Part shown: positions 62,615 to 64,000 of the stretch, in pieces
Position numbering within the stretch: position 1 is the stretch's first letter
Layout of the letters: every line of letters begins with the position of its first letter
Origin: a virus
Virus record (IMG/VR): IMGVR_UViG_3300043313_001192
Coordinates: 1 to 64,000 of that record
Reading direction: 5' to 3' (one strand)
DNA length: 64,000 nt
Notes under the pieces: generated by a model
Databases searched by the model: none
What the model was told of the DNA's origin: nothing
What the model saw: only the letters and a program-made list of their open reading frames with translations
Made by a program: the position numbers and the translations under genes

Positions 62615-63999
62615 GGGTCCGGGGTCCCGTGCATCGTCGTGGTGAACGGGCTCTCCAGAGCCTCCAGCTCCCGCTCCCGGCCCCACTGCTCCATCCAGCC
62701 CGTCTCTTCCCGCCATGGCCCCGAGAGCCTCCCCACCACCATGTCGCTGTCGCCCTCACTGCCTACGTCGATCCGCCGACGCGCCTCGTCCTCATCACCT
62801 GCACAGGCCAGGTCGACCCAGGCACGCCACTTGCTGATCACCCCGACGCCAGCAGCCGTGCCCCGACGCCCAGAACCCCGTAGTCCGGACGCGAACCCGG
62901 TCGCGGGGGAGTCCGAGTAGACCACCAATAGGTTCGGCATGTCGTCGTAGACCACGGCGGACCGCTCACCGGCGTCGAACCCGCTGCTTGAGCCCGCGTC
63001 GTCGAGCTTGCCCGGACGCTCCCAGATCTGTTCGCGTCCGGCGGGGTCCGGGCCGGACACGCACCGCCACCCGAAGGGCACCAGCACGTCCTCCCAGCCC
63101 AGCACTTCGTCGGCGATCCTGTCCAGGTCTCCGAGCACTGGGCCAACGCTGGTCCACTCCCCCTCGTCCCCGCCTCCAGCCACCTGGTCGGTGTAGCCGG
63201 GCGAGTAGCGCTCCAGCAGCGCGTCCAGCAGCGCACCCCGGTCCAGCTCGGGATCCAGCCGGGGGATCTCCAGAACGTCACTGACGTGGCTGCCCAGAGC
63301 GTCAATGACGTTTTCCAGGCTGAGACGGCCGTCCCAGCTCTTGGACGAGCCCGGCCAGCGGATCACACCGGAGGGTCGGGCCGAGTCCTCGTCCGGCCCG
63401 GCGCGCCAGTTCAGGGTGCCCGGCATCCGCATCACCCGCGTGGTGTCCCAGACCCGGTCGATCTTCTTGACCGAGGTCTCCCCGACCCAGCCGACCAGTG
63501 CTCGGACAAGGCGCGAAGCGTCCACCCCTGGCACCGGTTCCCGCAACGGGATCCAGTACTGCACGCCCCACCCGGAGCCGATCACCAGGCTCGCCTCGGA
63601 CAAGTCCGGGCCGAGGCACATGTCGACCACGTCGATCGCCTCGCCGATGTAGCTGAAGTAGTCCGACCCTTCGCGGCCGGGTGCCTGGCAGTCGACGTCG
63701 AGCCACAGCGCGCCAGCGTGCCCGCGCAGGGCCGCACCACCACGCGGGTAGGGACGCTTCCGTGTGCCGTGCGGTTTCTCCACCAGCCCGACGCAGCCCA
63801 TGTAGACCTCGCGGCCCTGCTCGGACCACCAGGCCAGCTGCTTGATCGTGTCCGGGGCGAGCAGGGTGGCCACGTCCCAGTGCTGGGCGTGCCACTTCCC
63901 ACGGGGGCTCTTGATGGAGACCTCGACCAGCTCACGATCCGCCGCCCATCCGTAGAGTCCCATGAGCACCCTGCGGGCGCTCTCAGGCGTGTGGTCCAC
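62611..63999 (-). CDS. PrimPol-like primase/polymerase (may extend past right edge)
   Basis: 462 visible aa from GTG 63999. LWLDVDCQ near residue 94, then VIGSGWGVQYWIPL near 140 and DTTRVMRMPGTLNWR near 187, match the AEP/PrimPol order (acidic catalytic pair, histidine-replaced strand, arginine-rich end). Makes primers or short DNA for replication. Overlaps the helicase by 4 nt. The true start may lie beyond the window. Confidence 0.75.
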   Translation of the reverse strand: MDHTPESARRVLMGLYGWAADRELVEVSIKSPRGKWHAQHWDVATLLAPDTIKQLAWWSEQGREVYMGCVGLVEKPHGTRKRPYPRGGAALRGHAGALWLDVDCQAPGREGSDYFSYIGEAIDVVDMCLGPDLSEASLVIGSGWGVQYWIPLREPVPGVDASRLVRALVGWVGETSVKKIDRVWDTTRVMRMPGTLNWRAGPDEDSARPSGVIRWPGSSKSWDGRLSLENVIDALGSHVSDVLEIPRLDPELDRGALLDALLERYSPGYTDQVAGGGDEGEWTSVGPVLGDLDRIADEVLGWEDVLVPFGWRCVSGPDPAGREQIWERPGKLDDAGSSSGFDAGERSAVVYDDMPNLLVVYSDSPATGFASGLRGSGRRGTAAGVGVISKWRAWVDLACAGDEDEARRRIDVGSEGDSDMVVGRLSGPWREETGWMEQWGRERELEALESPFTTTMHGTPDP

Positions 64000-64000
64000 C

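Noticed and set aside
63260-63320. ACGTCACTGACGT and TCAATGACGTT words resembling the motif
   Set aside because: Only 7-8 bases match, inside the primase coding sequence; expected by chance with Val/Thr codons.

Overview
The window reads as part of the genome of a tailed double-stranded DNA phage of a high-GC actinobacterium. Evidence: a portal protein start and a terminase large subunit, roughly 65% G+C, dense short genes with 1-4 nt start/stop overlaps, many GTG starts, and several protein families typical of actinophages. I recognise no integrase, tRNA or CRISPR array. Host genus cannot be fixed from sequence alone.

Layout. (1) 1-3.7 kb, minus strand: leftward late block with terminase large subunit, small genes and the portal start, which runs off the left edge. 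(2) 3.8-23.9 kb, plus strand: a long array of tightly packed genes. It opens with a degenerate peptidase-like protein, a GHKL-type ATPase, an ABC ATPase plus GNAT pair and a TopoVI-A/Spo11-like Toprim protein. Many small zinc-ribbon or unknown proteins follow, then an XRE-type regulator beside paired palindromes, a calcineurin-type phosphoesterase, a LAGLIDADG-like remnant and a secreted protein. (3) 24-25.5 kb: one minus gene and a G-rich low-complexity non-coding tract. (4) 25.5-52.4 kb, plus strand: about twenty transcription units of one to a few genes. Almost every one is preceded by a 15-nt motif (CTGACGTTTACGCAG), a conserved -10 region (TGTGGTANNCT) and a palindrome centred on the expected start site, then an AACGACG-AAGGAC leader. 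Cargo includes ArdC-like antirestriction/ImmA-like metalloprotease, a MoxR ATPase with a VWA partner, a WGR protein, a sigma-factor-like protein, an RNA polymerase alpha-CTD-like protein and an HTH regulator. (5) 52.7-64 kb, mostly minus strand: a second low-complexity tract, HNH and Vsr/DUF559-like nucleases, small genes, a possible small terminase, and replication genes (SF3/D5-like helicase and a PrimPol-like primase reaching the right edge).

How it may work together. The 15-nt motif lies at positions that, if the -10 hexamer is placed at -12 to -7, centre near -72, -82 or -92 in 15 of 20 intergenic copies. That is the helically phased geometry of class I activation, where an upstream activator contacts RNA polymerase alpha-CTD. 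The same window encodes an alpha-CTD-like protein and a sigma-like protein, and each of those two genes carries the motif inside its coding sequence in the same reading frame. I consider this the most interesting system here: a candidate phage regulon that rewires host RNA polymerase. The promoter palindromes vary in sequence while keeping symmetry, which suggests that structure rather than sequence is selected. All functional links are inference from sequence reading; no searches were run.
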